Shown here in pieces: positions 1 through 9,266 of a stretch of DNA of 64,000 bases. The translations under genes were made by a program, and so were the position numbers. How positions within the stretch are numbered: position 1 is the stretch's first letter; each line of letters starts with the position of its first letter. Source of the stretch: Isoalcanivorax pacificus W11-5 (GTDB lineage: Bacteria; Pseudomonadota; Gammaproteobacteria; Pseudomonadales; Alcanivoracaceae); assembly GCF_000299335.2 (NCBI RefSeq), contig NZ_CP004387.1:2790001-2854000 (forward strand), given 5' to 3'. Below the pieces are notes generated by a model, which was given only the letters and a program-made list of their open reading frames with translations, was not told the origin of the DNA and ran no database searches.

Positions 1-400
<400 letters not shown>

Positions 401-406
401 TCAGGT

Positions 407-419
407 GCCCCGAAGGGGC
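407..419 (-). promoter_or_regulatory. Small C(UUCG)G hairpin in the adk leader
   Basis: On the minus strand GCCCC and GGGGC flank a short TTC loop, giving a stable C(UUCG)G-type hairpin about 28 nt before the adk start codon. It has no T-run, so it is more likely a leader structure than a terminator. No function is assigned. Confidence 0.3.
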
Positions 420-574
420 CGTGTGGCGACAGCCGGCGGGCACCCGGACCTCGAAAACGCGCCACTTTACCCTGCCGGCCCGAAGGCCACAAGCGCAGGG
501 GATTAGCCATTGGTGGCACAATGCCCCGCCCGGAATGCAACCTTGGTGCCAGGCGGAAGCAGGGGTTTTGCCGG

Positions 575-1588
575 TTATCGCAACTGCAAGGTGACGGTTT
601 CACCCGGCGTAAAGGGACGCGGCGGGGCGGCCAGCATAGCCTGGTCGACGCCGGCGGCAGCCGACGGGCTGTAGCGCGCGCCGACCACCACGGCCGTATC
701 CGCCTCGGGGAACGGTTGCAGCCAGTCGCCCTGGCGGAGACGCACCGTCACCGGGAATTGCTCCGCCAGCACCCGCCGCGCCGCCAGTGGCTGGCCACTC
801 CCCCCCTCCGGCTGGAGGAACACGAACAGCGAACCACCCGGCGGCACCTCCGCTGCAGCCACCGTCACACTGACCTCGGCAAACCGGCCCGCCTGCGCCT
901 GCTGGGCGTCGGCAAACGCCAGGCTGCGGCGCAGTACATCGCCGGCCTCGCTGTCAGCGTGGCGCGACAGCAACTGGCGCCAGGCATCCGCCGCCAATGC
1001 ATAGTCACGGCTCTGGCTGGCCGCCATGCCCAGCAGCATCCAGGCGCCGTCGTGTTCCGGCTGCACCGCGAGCACGCCATCCAGCACCTCGCGGGCTTCA
1101 TCGGTCAGTTGGCCCTCGGCTTCGTCCACCAGACTCTGCGCCAGCAGCAGGCGAGCCGGTATCAGGTCCGGATCAGATGCCAGCGCCTTGCGTGCCGACA
1201 GCACGGACATGGCTGGCGCCTGCAATTCACCGTACAGCAATCCCAGCGCATACCAGCCGTCCGCCGTCGGCGTCATCGCCAGCTGCCGCTGCAGGACGCG
1301 GGTCAGTGCCGCCGGCGACACCGTTTCATCCAGCCCCTGCGGCGGGTGCCCGGCCGCCAGTTCCCGGGCCGCCGGCCGCAGCGTGTGATAATCCGCCACC
1401 CACTCCAGCGTATCGCGCTGGAAACCGAACGCCAGATACACCAGGGCGCCCAGCACCGGCACCAGCAGACCCGCCGCCAGCCAGCCTGGCGACAGGCGTG
1501 CACCGGCACGGCGCGCTTCCCGTTGCCAGAGCCACAGCAGCCATAACGCTGTGCCCAGGGCCAGCACCACCAGCAGCACTATCATCAT
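575..1588 (-). CDS. ccmI: Cytochrome c maturation protein CcmI (TPR, apocytochrome chaperone)
   Basis: CcmI holds apocytochrome c and hands it to the CcmF/CcmH haem lyase on the periplasmic side of the inner membrane. The 337-residue protein has two membrane segments near residues 2-20 and 38-56. TPR-like helical repeats follow (about 115-225), then a C-terminal periplasmic beta-rich domain rich in P/G turns. It is the last gene of the ccmF-G-H-I run, and its ATG overlaps the ccmH stop (ATGA), so translation is probably coupled. The sequence is divergent, as is usual for this protein; the call rests on architecture plus position. Confidence 0.85.
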   Translation of the reverse strand: MMIVLLVVLALGTALWLLWLWQREARRAGARLSPGWLAAGLLVPVLGALVYLAFGFQRDTLEWVADYHTLRPAARELAAGHPPQGLDETVSPAALTRVLQRQLAMTPTADGWYALGLLYGELQAPAMSVLSARKALASDPDLIPARLLLAQSLVDEAEGQLTDEAREVLDGVLAVQPEHDGAWMLLGMAASQSRDYALAADAWRQLLSRHADSEAGDVLRRSLAFADAQQAQAGRFAEVSVTVAAAEVPPGGSLFVFLQPEGGSGQPLAARRVLAEQFPVTVRLRQGDWLQPFPEADTAVVVGARYSPSAAAGVDQAMLAAPPRPFTPGETVTLQLR

Positions 1589-2028
1589 TGTTCATTCTCC
1601 CGCTGGCGCTCATCCGGCTGCATGTCATCGTCATCCAGCGGTGCCTGGCTGGCGCGACGCAACTGGCGCCCGACCAGACCCCCGCCGATCAGCACCACCA
1701 CGACGGGCCCAAGCCACAGCAACAACGTATTGACGGCAAATGGTGGCCGGTAACTGACAAAATCACCGTAGCGGGCACGGAAAAACTCCACCACGTCGCG
1801 ATCACTCGCGCCGTCGCGAATCATCTCGGCGGTACGTGCACGCATGTCCGCCGCAATATCCGCATCGGAATCGGCGATGCTCTGGTTCTGGCACTTCGGG
1901 CAACGCAATTCCTGCGTCAGCGAGCGAAAGCGCGCTTCCTGCTCGGCACTGTCGAATTCGTACACATCAATCACTGCCGCCGCCGCCAGTGGCAGCAGCA
2001 GACAAAGAGCCAGCAACAGACGGATCAT
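1585..2028 (-). CDS. ccmH: Cytochrome c maturation thiol protein CcmH
   Basis: CcmH reduces or holds the apocytochrome CxxCH cysteines during haem attachment. The 147-residue protein has an N-terminal signal or anchor (MIRLLLALCLLLPLAAAA). The family motif LRCPKCQNQ carries the redox cysteines C43 and C46. A membrane helix lies near residues 95-120, followed by a short charged tail. The ATG at 2028 overlaps the ccmG stop. An in-frame upstream start would add 15 residues without a signal-like sequence, so it was rejected. It is the short one-domain form, with ccmI as a separate gene. Confidence 0.93.
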   Translation of the reverse strand: MIRLLLALCLLLPLAAAAVIDVYEFDSAEQEARFRSLTQELRCPKCQNQSIADSDADIAADMRARTAEMIRDGASDRDVVEFFRARYGDFVSYRPPFAVNTLLLWLGPVVVVLIGGGLVGRQLRRASQAPLDDDDMQPDERQRENEQ

Positions 2029-2558
2029 TGCACGCCCTCCCCTTTGATCAGCGGCAGGAATTTCTGCTGCCACGCGCGTTCGTTCACTTCGCCGGTATGG
2101 CGCAGCACGATGTGGCCTTGCGGGTTGATCAGATAGGTCTCCGGCGCGCCATACACACCGAGGTCCATACCCAATGTGCCGCGCTTGTCGACGATCACTT
2201 CGGTATAGGGGTTGCCCAGCTCGGCCAGATAGGTGCGCGCCTTCTCGTCATTGTCCTTGTAGTTGACGCCAACGATGGCCACACCCTGGCGCGCCAGTTG
2301 CAGCAGGTAGGGGTGCTCCACATAACAGGTCGGGCACCAGGTGGCCCAGATATTCAGCAGCGACCAGCGGTCCTCGAACAGCTTTGGCCCCAGCATGCGA
2401 TCCTCGCCAATCAGCGACGGCAGTGAAAACGCCGGCACCGGCTGGCCCACCAGTGTTGACGGCAATTCTTCCGTGTCGCGGCCCAGGCCGTTGTACAACA
2501 GCACCACCAGCGCCAGGAACAGCACCAGCGGAATCAGCGCCCAGAGTGATTTCTTCAT
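2025..2558 (-). CDS. ccmG: Thiol:disulfide interchange protein CcmG/DsbE
   Basis: A membrane-anchored, periplasm-facing thioredoxin-fold protein that supplies reductant to the cytochrome c maturation machinery. It has 177 residues. An N-terminal anchor spans residues 5-23. The thioredoxin motif WCPTC gives C75 and C78. The family's GAPETYLI segment, with the cis-proline loop region, lies near residue 135-142. The start overlaps the ccmF stop, and the gene is followed by an ATGA overlap with ccmH, so all four ccm genes look like one transcript. Confidence 0.95.
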   Translation of the reverse strand: MKKSLWALIPLVLFLALVVLLYNGLGRDTEELPSTLVGQPVPAFSLPSLIGEDRMLGPKLFEDRWSLLNIWATWCPTCYVEHPYLLQLARQGVAIVGVNYKDNDEKARTYLAELGNPYTEVIVDKRGTLGMDLGVYGAPETYLINPQGHIVLRHTGEVNERAWQQKFLPLIKGEGVQ

Positions 2559-4549
2559 GCACCCATCTCCGTCGCAACGGCAGCGGACGGCGCGGCCGTT
2601 TCTGTTTCCTCCTGCCGGCGCCGGCTGCGGTAGCGCTTGTCCGACACCGCCAGTGCGCCACCGAGCGCCATCACCAGCGCCCCGAGCCAGATCCAGCGCA
2701 CGCCCGGCTTGTAATAGACGCGCACGGCCCAGGCACCGGGCATGTCCAGCGGCTCGCCTAGCGCCACATACAGGTCGTGGATCAGGCCCGGCCGCAGGGC
2801 CACCTGCGTCATGACCTGGCCGCCGACACGATAGGTGCGTTTTTCCGGATGCATGGTCGCCACGCGCCGTCCATTGCGGCTCACTTCGAAGGTGCCGCGC
2901 ATGGCGTCATAATTGGGACCCTGTCGCGGGCTGATATCAACAAAGGTAAAGTCGTAGCCGCCAACATGCGCGGTATCGCCCGGCACCATGCGCACATCCC
3001 GCTCGATTTCGTGGTGCGACACCAGGATCACACCCGCCACCAGCAACGCCAGCCCGCAATGCGCCAGCACCATGCCTTTATAGCCATTGGACAGACGCCC
3101 GATGCCACGCAGCAAACCGGCCCGGAACGCCAGCGCCTTGCGCACGACATCGTCCAGGTGGCCGATCACTACCCAGGCCACCGCGATCAGTCCGAGCGTG
3201 CCGAGCCACGGCGTGCCGCCCGGCAGCCAGGCGGCGAACAGCCCGCCGACAATGGCGGCAGGAATCAGCGGCAACACCCTTCGGCGGAACTGGTCGGCGC
3301 GGTGCGATTTCCAGTTGCTGATCACGCCCAGCACCAGCAACGCCATCAGGACCAGCGTCAACGGCACAAAGAACTTGTTGAAGTACGGCGCACTGATGGA
3401 GATGCGCAGGTTCAGCGCATCGCCAATCAGCGGGAACAGCGTGCCGAGCAGCACCACGAACGTCGCCGTGAGCAGCAGCAGATTGTTGCCCAGCAGGAAA
3501 GTCTCCCGCGACAGCAACCGGAAGCCCGCCGTGTTTTTCAGCTTCGGTGCGCGGATCGCGAACAGTGTCAGCGAGCCGCCAGCCACCAGCGCCAGGAAGA
3601 TCAATACGAAAGTGCCGCGCTCAGGGTCGTTGGCAAAGGCATGCACGGACGTGAGAATGCCGGAGCGCACCAGGAACGTTCCCAGCAAGCTCAGTGAAAA
3701 CGTCAGGATCGCCAGCAGCACGGTCCAGGCGCGGAACAGGTTGCGTTTTTCCGCCACCGCCAGTGAGTGGATCAGCGCCGTACCCGCCAGCCAGGGCATC
3801 AGCGAGGCATTTTCCACCGGGTCCCAGAACCACCAGCCGCCCCAGCCCAGCTCGTAATAGGCCCACCAGGAGCCAAGCGCGATGCCAATGGTCAGGCAGG
3901 CCCAGGCGATGGTGGTCCAGGGCCGCGCCCAGCGCGCCCAGACCGGGTCCAGCTTGCCGGCCAGCAACCCGGCCACGGCAAACGAAAACGCCACCGAGAA
4001 TCCCACATAGCCCATATAGAGCATCGGCGGGTGCACGATCAGGCCGGGGTCCTGCAACAGCGGGTTGAGATCCGCCCCGTCGAGCGGAAACCAGGGCAGG
4101 ATGCGATCAAACGGGTTGGAGGTGAACAGCATGAAGGACAGGAAACCGATCCCCACCATGCCCATCACTGCCAGCACCCGCGCCACCATCTCGGTAGGCA
4201 CCGAGCGGCTCAGCAGTGCCACCGCTGCCCCCCAGGCGGCCAGCATCCACACCCACAACAGCAGCGAGCCTTCGTGCCCGCCCCATATGGCCGACAGGCG
4301 GTAGCCCCAGGGCATGGCGGAGTTGGAATGGTTGGCGACGTAGGCCAGCGTGAAGTCATTAAAGTAGAAGGCGTAACCCAGCGCGATCATGGCGCCGGTC
4401 AGCAGCAGGCACTGCATCAGCGCCAGCGGCCGTGCGGTGCTCACCAGCGCTGTGCTGCCCCGCCAGGTGCCCAGCAACGGCAGTACGGCCTGCAATACCG
4501 CCAGCACCAGTGCCATCCAGACTGCAAAGTGTCCCAGTTCCGCCGTCAC
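2555..4549 (-). CDS. ccmF: Haem lyase subunit CcmF
   Basis: CcmF is the polytopic inner-membrane core of the cytochrome c haem lyase that takes haem from holo-CcmE and attaches it to apocytochrome c. The 664-residue protein has many hydrophobic helices throughout. The tryptophan-rich WWD haem-binding signature WGGWWFWDPVENA lies near residues 233-247. The C-terminal periplasmic domain begins around residue 520, and a last helix near 625-645 precedes a basic tail. The start is a GTG at 4549 with AAGGAG six bases upstream. It is the first gene of its run. ccmE, which normally precedes it, is not found upstream. Confidence 0.96.
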   Translation of the reverse strand: MTAELGHFAVWMALVLAVLQAVLPLLGTWRGSTALVSTARPLALMQCLLLTGAMIALGYAFYFNDFTLAYVANHSNSAMPWGYRLSAIWGGHEGSLLLWVWMLAAWGAAVALLSRSVPTEMVARVLAVMGMVGIGFLSFMLFTSNPFDRILPWFPLDGADLNPLLQDPGLIVHPPMLYMGYVGFSVAFSFAVAGLLAGKLDPVWARWARPWTTIAWACLTIGIALGSWWAYYELGWGGWWFWDPVENASLMPWLAGTALIHSLAVAEKRNLFRAWTVLLAILTFSLSLLGTFLVRSGILTSVHAFANDPERGTFVLIFLALVAGGSLTLFAIRAPKLKNTAGFRLLSRETFLLGNNLLLLTATFVVLLGTLFPLIGDALNLRISISAPYFNKFFVPLTLVLMALLVLGVISNWKSHRADQFRRRVLPLIPAAIVGGLFAAWLPGGTPWLGTLGLIAVAWVVIGHLDDVVRKALAFRAGLLRGIGRLSNGYKGMVLAHCGLALLVAGVILVSHHEIERDVRMVPGDTAHVGGYDFTFVDISPRQGPNYDAMRGTFEVSRNGRRVATMHPEKRTYRVGGQVMTQVALRPGLIHDLYVALGEPLDMPGAWAVRVYYKPGVRWIWLGALVMALGGALAVSDKRYRSRRRQEETETAAPSAAVATEMGA

Positions 4550-5087
4550 AGCGACTCCTTCAGGCTTCAGGGCCGAAGCCGGTTATGGACAGGCTGGCGC
4601 GTCATGCAGCCGGAGCCGGTCATTGATGGGGCAAGCAGGTCGGCGCAGACCTGCCCGGCAGGCGGCGCGACCACCGCCAGCGCGCCAGACGGCGCCAACG
4701 AGAGTGCCGGGGCGCAAAGCCGCGCGTAATTCAGGCAGGCAAAGTGTGCCGCAACGGCACCAGCAGGCCGCCGCCATCCGGCCTGGCCAGCTTGTCCTGC
4801 GGGCGCATAGCTTGGGTGAGAAAGCACGTATTTTCAAGCTTTTGCGCGCTTTTCGCCCCCCCGTGTTGATCCCCGTCAGCGACACTGCGCGCCCACCCCG
4901 TGCGCATTGCGCACTATCGCCAGGCTCCCCTCTCGCGCAGCGGCCAGGCGCTTGCAACACCTTGACATAATTCTGAAGTATCCTCGTTCACGACTGTCAC
5001 AAACGCTTTGTTATGATAGCCGCGCCCTGGCGCCGGTAAGACCCACCTGTCCGCCGGGTGTTCCACAGCCAGGAGCATGAAGATTTG
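4550..5087. other. Intergenic region between divergent ccmF and fabA
   Basis: About 540 bases with no convincing gene. Short open frames here have low-complexity, R/A/P-rich translations typical of GC-rich shadows. No trace of ccmE or ccmABCD was recognised. The fabA-proximal 110 bases are noticeably richer in A+T and probably hold the fabA promoter; a TATGAT at 5012-5017 is the best -10 candidate, with TTCACG at 4987-4992 as a weak -35. A TTGACA at 4962-4967 is too far from it to pair. Confidence 0.4.
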
Positions 5088-5606
5088 ATGGAATCACGAA
5101 AGCACAGTTTTGACCGGGACGAGTTGCTCGCCTGCGGACACGGCGAACTGTTTGGCCCCGACAATGCACGCCTGCCGCTGCCGAACATGCTGATGATTGA
5201 CCGCATCACCCACATCTGCGACACCGGGGGTGAACACGGCAAGGGCAAGATCATCGCGGAACTCGATATCCACCCGGACCTGTGGTTTTTCCAGTGCCAT
5301 TTCGAAAGCGATCCGGTGATGCCGGGCTGCCTGGGCCTGGACGCATTGTGGCAACTGGTGGGCTTTCACCTCGGCTGGCTCGGCCACCCTGGCCGCGGGC
5401 GTGCTCTGGGGGTGGGTGAGGTGAAATTTTCCGGGCAGATCCTGCCGACAGCGAAAAAAGTCACCTACCAACTGGATATCAAGCGGGTCATGGCGCGCAA
5501 ACTGACGCTCGGCATCGCTGACGGCACCGTCTCCGTGGACGGGCGCGACATTTATCACGCCAAGGATCTGCGCGTGGGGCTATTCAGTTCCACGGAAGGT
5601 TTCTGA
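5088..5606 (+). CDS. fabA: 3-hydroxydecanoyl-ACP dehydratase/isomerase FabA
   Basis: FabA dehydrates 3-hydroxydecanoyl-ACP and isomerises trans-2- to cis-3-decenoyl-ACP, the branch point for anaerobic-type unsaturated fatty acid synthesis. The protein is 172 residues, the same length as the E. coli enzyme. Catalytic H71 sits in [16 protein letters not shown] and catalytic D85 in LGLDALWQ. The ATG at 5088 was chosen over the GTG at 5058 because it gives the family length. An AGGAG lies 12 bases upstream, a long spacing. A three-codon frame (ATG at 5077, TGA at 5086-5088) overlaps the start as TGATG and could be chance. fabB follows 84 bases downstream. Confidence 0.97.
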   Translation: MESRKHSFDRDELLACGHGELFGPDNARLPLPNMLMIDRITHICDTGGEHGKGKIIAELDIHPDLWFFQCHFESDPVMPGCLGLDALWQLVGFHLGWLGHPGRGRALGVGEVKFSGQILPTAKKVTYQLDIKRVMARKLTLGIADGTVSVDGRDIYHAKDLRVGLFSSTEGF

Positions 5607-5690
5607 CGACCGTCGACACCGTTGTCCCGGCCATGCCGCGACAACGGGCCGGAGCCGCCGGCTCCGGCACCTGTACTGAGGCTGAAGACA

Positions 5691-6905
5691 ATGAAAAGAG
5701 TTGTGATTACCGGCATGGGCATCGTCTCCTGCCTGGGCAATGATCAGGCAACCGTCACCGAGTCCCTGCGCGCGGGCCGCTCGGGTATCCGCTACAACGA
5801 CAGCTATCGCGAACAGGGCATGCGCAGCCAGGTCTCCGGCACCCCGGACATCGACTTTGATGCCCTGATCGACCGCAAGGCGCGCCGCTTCATGGGCGAT
5901 GCCGCCTGCTACGCCTACCTGTCCATGCAACAGGCCATTGCCGACGCCGGCCTGAGCGACGCCGAGGTGTCCAATGAACGCACCGGGCTGATTGCCGGCT
6001 CCGGCGGCGCCTCCTCCGGTAATCAGGTGGAAGCCATCGACATTGCCCGCGAGCGCGGCGTGAAACGCGTCGGCCCCTACATGGTGACCCGCACCATGGC
6101 CAGCACCGTGTCCGCCTGCCTGGCCACGCCGTTCAAGATCAAGGGCGTGAACTATTCCATTGCCTCCGCCTGCGCCACCAGCGCGCACTGCATCGGCAAC
6201 GCCATGGAACAGATCCAGCTCGGCAAGCAGGACATCGTGTTTGCCGGCGGCGGTGAAGAGGAGCACTGGACCATGAGCGTGCTGTTCGACGCCATGGGCG
6301 CGCTCTCCACCAAGTACAACGAGACCCCGGCCGTGGCATCACGCGCCTACGACGCCGACCGCGATGGCTTCGTCATCGCCGGCGGTGGCGGCATGCTGGT
6401 GATCGAGGAACTGGAACACGCCAAGGCCCGTGGTGCGAAAATCTACGCCGAAATCGTCGGCTACGGCGCCACCTCCGACGGCCACGACATGGTCGCCCCG
6501 TCCGGCGAAGGCGCGATCCGCTGCATGCGCCAGGCGCTGGCCAATATCGATGGCCCGATTGATTACATCAACGCCCACGGCACCAGCACCCCGGTCGGCG
6601 ACCTGGCCGAGCTGAAAGCCATCCGTGCCACCTTTGCCGACGGCAATGTCCCCACCATCAGCTCCACCAAGAGCCTGTCGGGCCACTCGCTGGGCGCCGC
6701 CGGTGTACAGGAAGCCATCTACTGCCTGCTGATGATGCAGAATAACTTTGCTGCCGGTTCGGCAAATATCCAGCAACTGGATGAGGCTGCGGGTGACCTG
6801 CCGATTCTGCGCCAGAGTGAGGAGCGGGTGCTTAACCAGGTGTTGAGCAACAGCTTCGGGTTCGGGGGAACCAATGCATCGCTGGTGTTGAAGCGATACG
6901 CCTGA
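5691..6905 (+). CDS. fabB: 3-oxoacyl-ACP synthase I FabB
   Basis: FabB elongates cis-3-decenoyl-ACP made by FabA, committing carbon to unsaturated fatty acids. The protein has 404 residues. The Cys-His-His triad is visible: C161 in [11 protein letters not shown]296 in [11 protein letters not shown] and H332 in [11 protein letters not shown]. The ATG at 5691 begins [10 protein letters not shown], the usual family start. A 23-codon upstream extension is open but unlike the family. A GC hairpin (GGAGCC/GGCTCC, about 5651-5665) lies in the fabA-fabB gap. The gene ends in a strong terminator. Confidence 0.97.
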   Translation: MKRVVITGMGIVSCLGNDQATVTESLRAGRSGIRYNDSYREQGMRSQVSGTPDIDFDALIDRKARRFMGDAACYAYLSMQQAIADAGLSDAEVSNERTGLIAGSGGASSGNQVEAIDIARERGVKRVGPYMVTRTMASTVSACLATPFKIKGVNYSIASACATSAHCIGNAMEQIQLGKQDIVFAGGGEEEHWTMSVLFDAMGALSTKYNETPAVASRAYDADRDGFVIAGGGGMLVIEELEHAKARGAKIYAEIVGYGATSDGHDMVAPSGEGAIRCMRQALANIDGPIDYINAHGTSTPVGDLAELKAIRATFADGNVPTISSTKSLSGHSLGAAGVQEAIYCLLMMQNNFAAGSANIQQLDEAAGDLPILRQSEERVLNQVLSNSFGFGGTNASLVLKRYA

Positions 6906-6920
6906 TTCACAGACAGGATG

Positions 6921-6955
6921 ACAGAAAAGCCCGCTGACGCGGGCTTTTCTGTTTT
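6921..6955. terminator. Bidirectional rho-independent terminator after fabB
   Basis: A perfect 14-bp inverted repeat (6921-6934 with 6939-6952, loop TGAC) has A-rich and T-rich outer ends, so it works on either strand. It is placed between fabB (+) and the convergent porin gene (-), ending both transcripts. Confidence 0.9.
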
Positions 6956-6974
6956 ACGGTTATCGGAAATCACC

Positions 6975-7745
6975 TCAGAAACGGGCCGCCAGGCGCGCCC
7001 AGATGATGTCTATATCATCATCGCTCATGTACTCCAGTTCGCCGCTGACCAGCGGGGTGAAGAACAGACGCGTACCAATACCGTAGGCCGTGTCGATATT
7101 GTCGTTATCGGTTTCCACCAGCCGCAGGCCGAGGCTGAACTGGCGATTGAAGTAATAGTCCCCGGCCAGCGCCAGCGCCATGGTGTCGTCATCATCGTCA
7201 GCGCGCGACAGCTCGCCCTCCAGATTGAAGGCGGTGTCATTGGTCATTTTGGTGACGTACTTGGCGCCCAGGGACACGCTGTTCAGATCGTCCCCTCCCG
7301 GCCCTGCGTCTTCTTCCTTGTCAAATCCCAGAGTCAGCAATAATCCGTCGGCAGGCAGGAAACCTAACCGGACACCGATATCGTTGGTGGTGCTGCCATT
7401 GTCGTTACGGGACAGCTGTGCTGCCGCATAGAAGTCCTCGACATAGGCTTCACCGAACAGGCTCAGCACATCGAGGTCAAGATCATCATAAGTAATGTAG
7501 GAGGCGCCGATATTGCTGGAACGCTCCAGAAAGGCTGCCTCGGCCAACGGATGGCCCGTCGTGTTGACACGCTGGAAATGATAGGTTGCGTCCACCCCAA
7601 TGGCTGTGTCGTCCCCCACATTGTCCACGTCCACACGCTGAAACTGGAAGCCGATCTCAGTCTGGTAATCGCCCTCGCTGGCCATGGCCAGGCCGGGCAG
7701 TGCAATGGAAGCGGAAACAGCCAGTGCAAGCAGGTGCTTCTTCAT
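6975..7745 (-). CDS. Putative outer-membrane porin, 256 residues
   Basis: A predicted small outer-membrane beta-barrel. An N-terminal signal peptide (MKKHLLALAVSASIALPGLAMA) ends near residue 22. The remainder alternates hydrophobic and polar residues with D/N-rich loops, and the protein ends in Phe (LAARF), the usual beta-barrel assembly signal. It resembles the putative-porin families seen in marine gammaproteobacteria, but I cannot name the family or substrate. The start has GGGAG upstream. It is transcribed alone, tandem with the porin at 8091-9101, and shares with it a CCGTCAC element ten bases from a -10. Confidence 0.75.
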   Translation of the reverse strand: MKKHLLALAVSASIALPGLAMASEGDYQTEIGFQFQRVDVDNVGDDTAIGVDATYHFQRVNTTGHPLAEAAFLERSSNIGASYITYDDLDLDVLSLFGEAYVEDFYAAAQLSRNDNGSTTNDIGVRLGFLPADGLLLTLGFDKEEDAGPGGDDLNSVSLGAKYVTKMTNDTAFNLEGELSRADDDDDTMALALAGDYYFNRQFSLGLRLVETDNDNIDTAYGIGTRLFFTPLVSGELEYMSDDDIDIIWARLAARF

Positions 7746-8004
7746 AGGTGATCTCCCTGATCATTGTCATTCTTGATGTGACCGGCCCTGCAAGCCGGTT
7801 GGCCCGACTATATGACAATCCTGTGACGGGAAGAAAGAGGTGGGCGATGATCCCGTGACGTACTGCCTCCGCCAGCGTCTGCACACACCAAGCTACGGGC
7901 CGGGAAAGGCCGGGAGAGAGGCCCGGAAGCGGCCAGGCCAATGCGCAGGCCACGTCCCGGGTCACTACCAGACGCATGCACGGGCCACGGCATGACGCAA
8001 CAAA
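7746..8004. other. Upstream region of the small porin gene
   Basis: No gene seen. It contains the small-porin promoter candidate (7807-7829) and GC-rich imperfect repeats of CCGGGA/GGCCCGG between 7890 and 7960, then the terminator of the next porin at 8005-8033. Confidence 0.4.
7807..7829 (-). promoter_or_regulatory. Porin promoter with Pho-box-like half site
   Basis: On the minus strand CCGTCAC (7823-7829) is followed by ten bases and then TATAGT (7807-7812). That is the spacing and nearly the sequence of E. coli phoA. A second heptamer TTGTCAT overlaps the -10. The further-upstream heptamers are poor, so PhoB control is only suggested. Confidence 0.4.
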
Positions 8005-8033
8005 TAAAAAAAGGCCCACACGAGGTGGGCCTT
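8005..8033 (-). terminator. Rho-independent terminator of the 336-residue porin gene
   Basis: AAGGCCCAC (8011-8019) pairs with GTGGGCCTT (8025-8033) around a five-base loop. On the minus strand a run of T follows, formed from A residues at 8005-8012. It lies 58 bases beyond the porin stop codon. Confidence 0.9.
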
Positions 8034-8090
8034 GCTACTTGCGTTGCTACCCCTGTAGACCGTCGTTCCACGATATCAGGGTTATCATTA

Positions 8091-9101
8091 TCAGAACTTG
8101 TGTTCCAGACCGATACCGATAGTACGATCTTCGGTATCAGCTTGGTCAAACTCAACTTGGGACAGGTAAGCAAATGCTTTGCTGTTTTTGCCCAGTTTGT
8201 AGTCTGCACCAATGGCCATCAGCGTGGCTTCTTCATCGGTCTGATCAGCTTCGGTCATGCCGTATTGAGCTTTCAGTTTGACGTTGTTGATGCCGTAGGC
8301 CGCGCTGACCAGCATGGAGGTGTCTTTGCCATCGCCTTCGGTTTCTTCAGCGATCTGGAACAGAGCACCCAGCTCAAGACCGGATAAGTTGTATGCGGCT
8401 ACTGCACGGGTGATATCCAGAGTTACATTGCTGCCGGTTACCGTGTCAACTTCCAGAGAGTCAACAATGTCGGTATCACGCGCCAGCGCGGCATACAAAC
8501 CACCGGTCTCCAGTACGATAGAGATCGAGGTGCTGTCAGCCAGGCCATTTTCATTCTCACCGTCGCCGTCAAAGTCGGTGCCGTCTTCTGCCGGGATGAA
8601 TGCCAGGTTCAGGGTAACCATATCAGCCAGTTTCGGAGTAGAGTACTGGATGATGTTGGAAGAGCGGATTTCGCCAGCCATGATGAATTTGATATCGCCG
8701 TCGATATCGTTGAACTGGTCGACGTCACCTTGGGCAACTTTCAGCGGGGTATCGAATTTACCTGCCTTCAGAGTACCGAAGCTGCCTTTCAGGCCACCGA
8801 AGATGTTACGTTGGCTGAACGGGGCACTACCGCCGTCATCAACATTGATTTCATACTCTGCCTGGTAGATGGCTTTCAGACCACCGAAGTCCAGATCGAA
8901 GTCGCCCTTCACACCGATGCGGGAAGCGTTGCTGTCCAGAACCCAGCTATCGTCGTTGTTCGGCGCGCCCGGACCCGGATCAGTGCTTTCGTTTTCCAAA
9001 GAAACATTCACTTTACCGTATACAGTCGGGCCAGCAGCCAGAACGGTACCCGGCATCGCAATAGCAGCCCCCACAGCAATCGCAAGCAGCTTCTTGTTCA
9101 T
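8091..9101 (-). CDS. Gram-negative trimeric-type porin, 336 residues
   Basis: A general diffusion porin of the outer membrane. The signal peptide is MNKKLLAIAVGAAIAMPGTVLA, and the mature protein starts AGPTVYGKVNVSL, the classic first strand of Gram-negative porins. Family segments include SRIGVKGDFDLDFGGLKAIY and a constriction-loop region with the FGTLKAGKFDTPL motif. It ends in HKF with the terminal Phe. Acidic loops fit a marine or halotolerant host. It has its own terminator, and its promoter region holds a Pho-box-like array, which would make it phosphate-starvation responsive if real. Substrate is unknown. Confidence 0.9.
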   Translation of the reverse strand: MNKKLLAIAVGAAIAMPGTVLAAGPTVYGKVNVSLENESTDPGPGAPNNDDSWVLDSNASRIGVKGDFDLDFGGLKAIYQAEYEINVDDGGSAPFSQRNIFGGLKGSFGTLKAGKFDTPLKVAQGDVDQFNDIDGDIKFIMAGEIRSSNIIQYSTPKLADMVTLNLAFIPAEDGTDFDGDGENENGLADSTSISIVLETGGLYAALARDTDIVDSLEVDTVTGSNVTLDITRAVAAYNLSGLELGALFQIAEETEGDGKDTSMLVSAAYGINNVKLKAQYGMTEADQTDEEATLMAIGADYKLGKNSKAFAYLSQVEFDQADTEDRTIGIGLEHKF

Positions 9102-9165
9102 TCGTGATCTCCCAAATTCAGGCTCATTCGTTAGCGACGTAACAACATTGCTACGACTGGCGCGA

Positions 9166-9221
9166 AGTATGGAAAGACCCTGTGACGGCTAAGTTGCGTC
9201 TTTGTGAAGTTTTTGTGAATC
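9166..9221 (-). promoter_or_regulatory. Pho-box-like tandem heptamers before the porin gene
   Basis: Reading the minus strand: GATTCAC, AAAA, ACTTCAC, AAAG, ACGCAAC, TTAG, CCGTCAC, then ten bases and CATACT as the -10 (9166-9171). Heptamers recur every 11 bases with A-rich spacers in two of three gaps, and the distance to the -10 matches known PhoB promoters. One heptamer is weak. Prediction only. Confidence 0.5.
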
Positions 9222-9266
9222 GGGAACCACAAGGGGGTAATACGCGACATCCCGCCCCGCCATCGC

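Noticed and set aside
4583..4960. Possible ccmE or other gene upstream of ccmF
   Set aside because: The translation is R/A/C-rich, with no haem-binding His motif, signal anchor or plausible start.
4962..4967. TTGACA as the fabA -35 box
   Set aside because: No -10 lies 16-18 bases away; the best -10 is 44 bases downstream.
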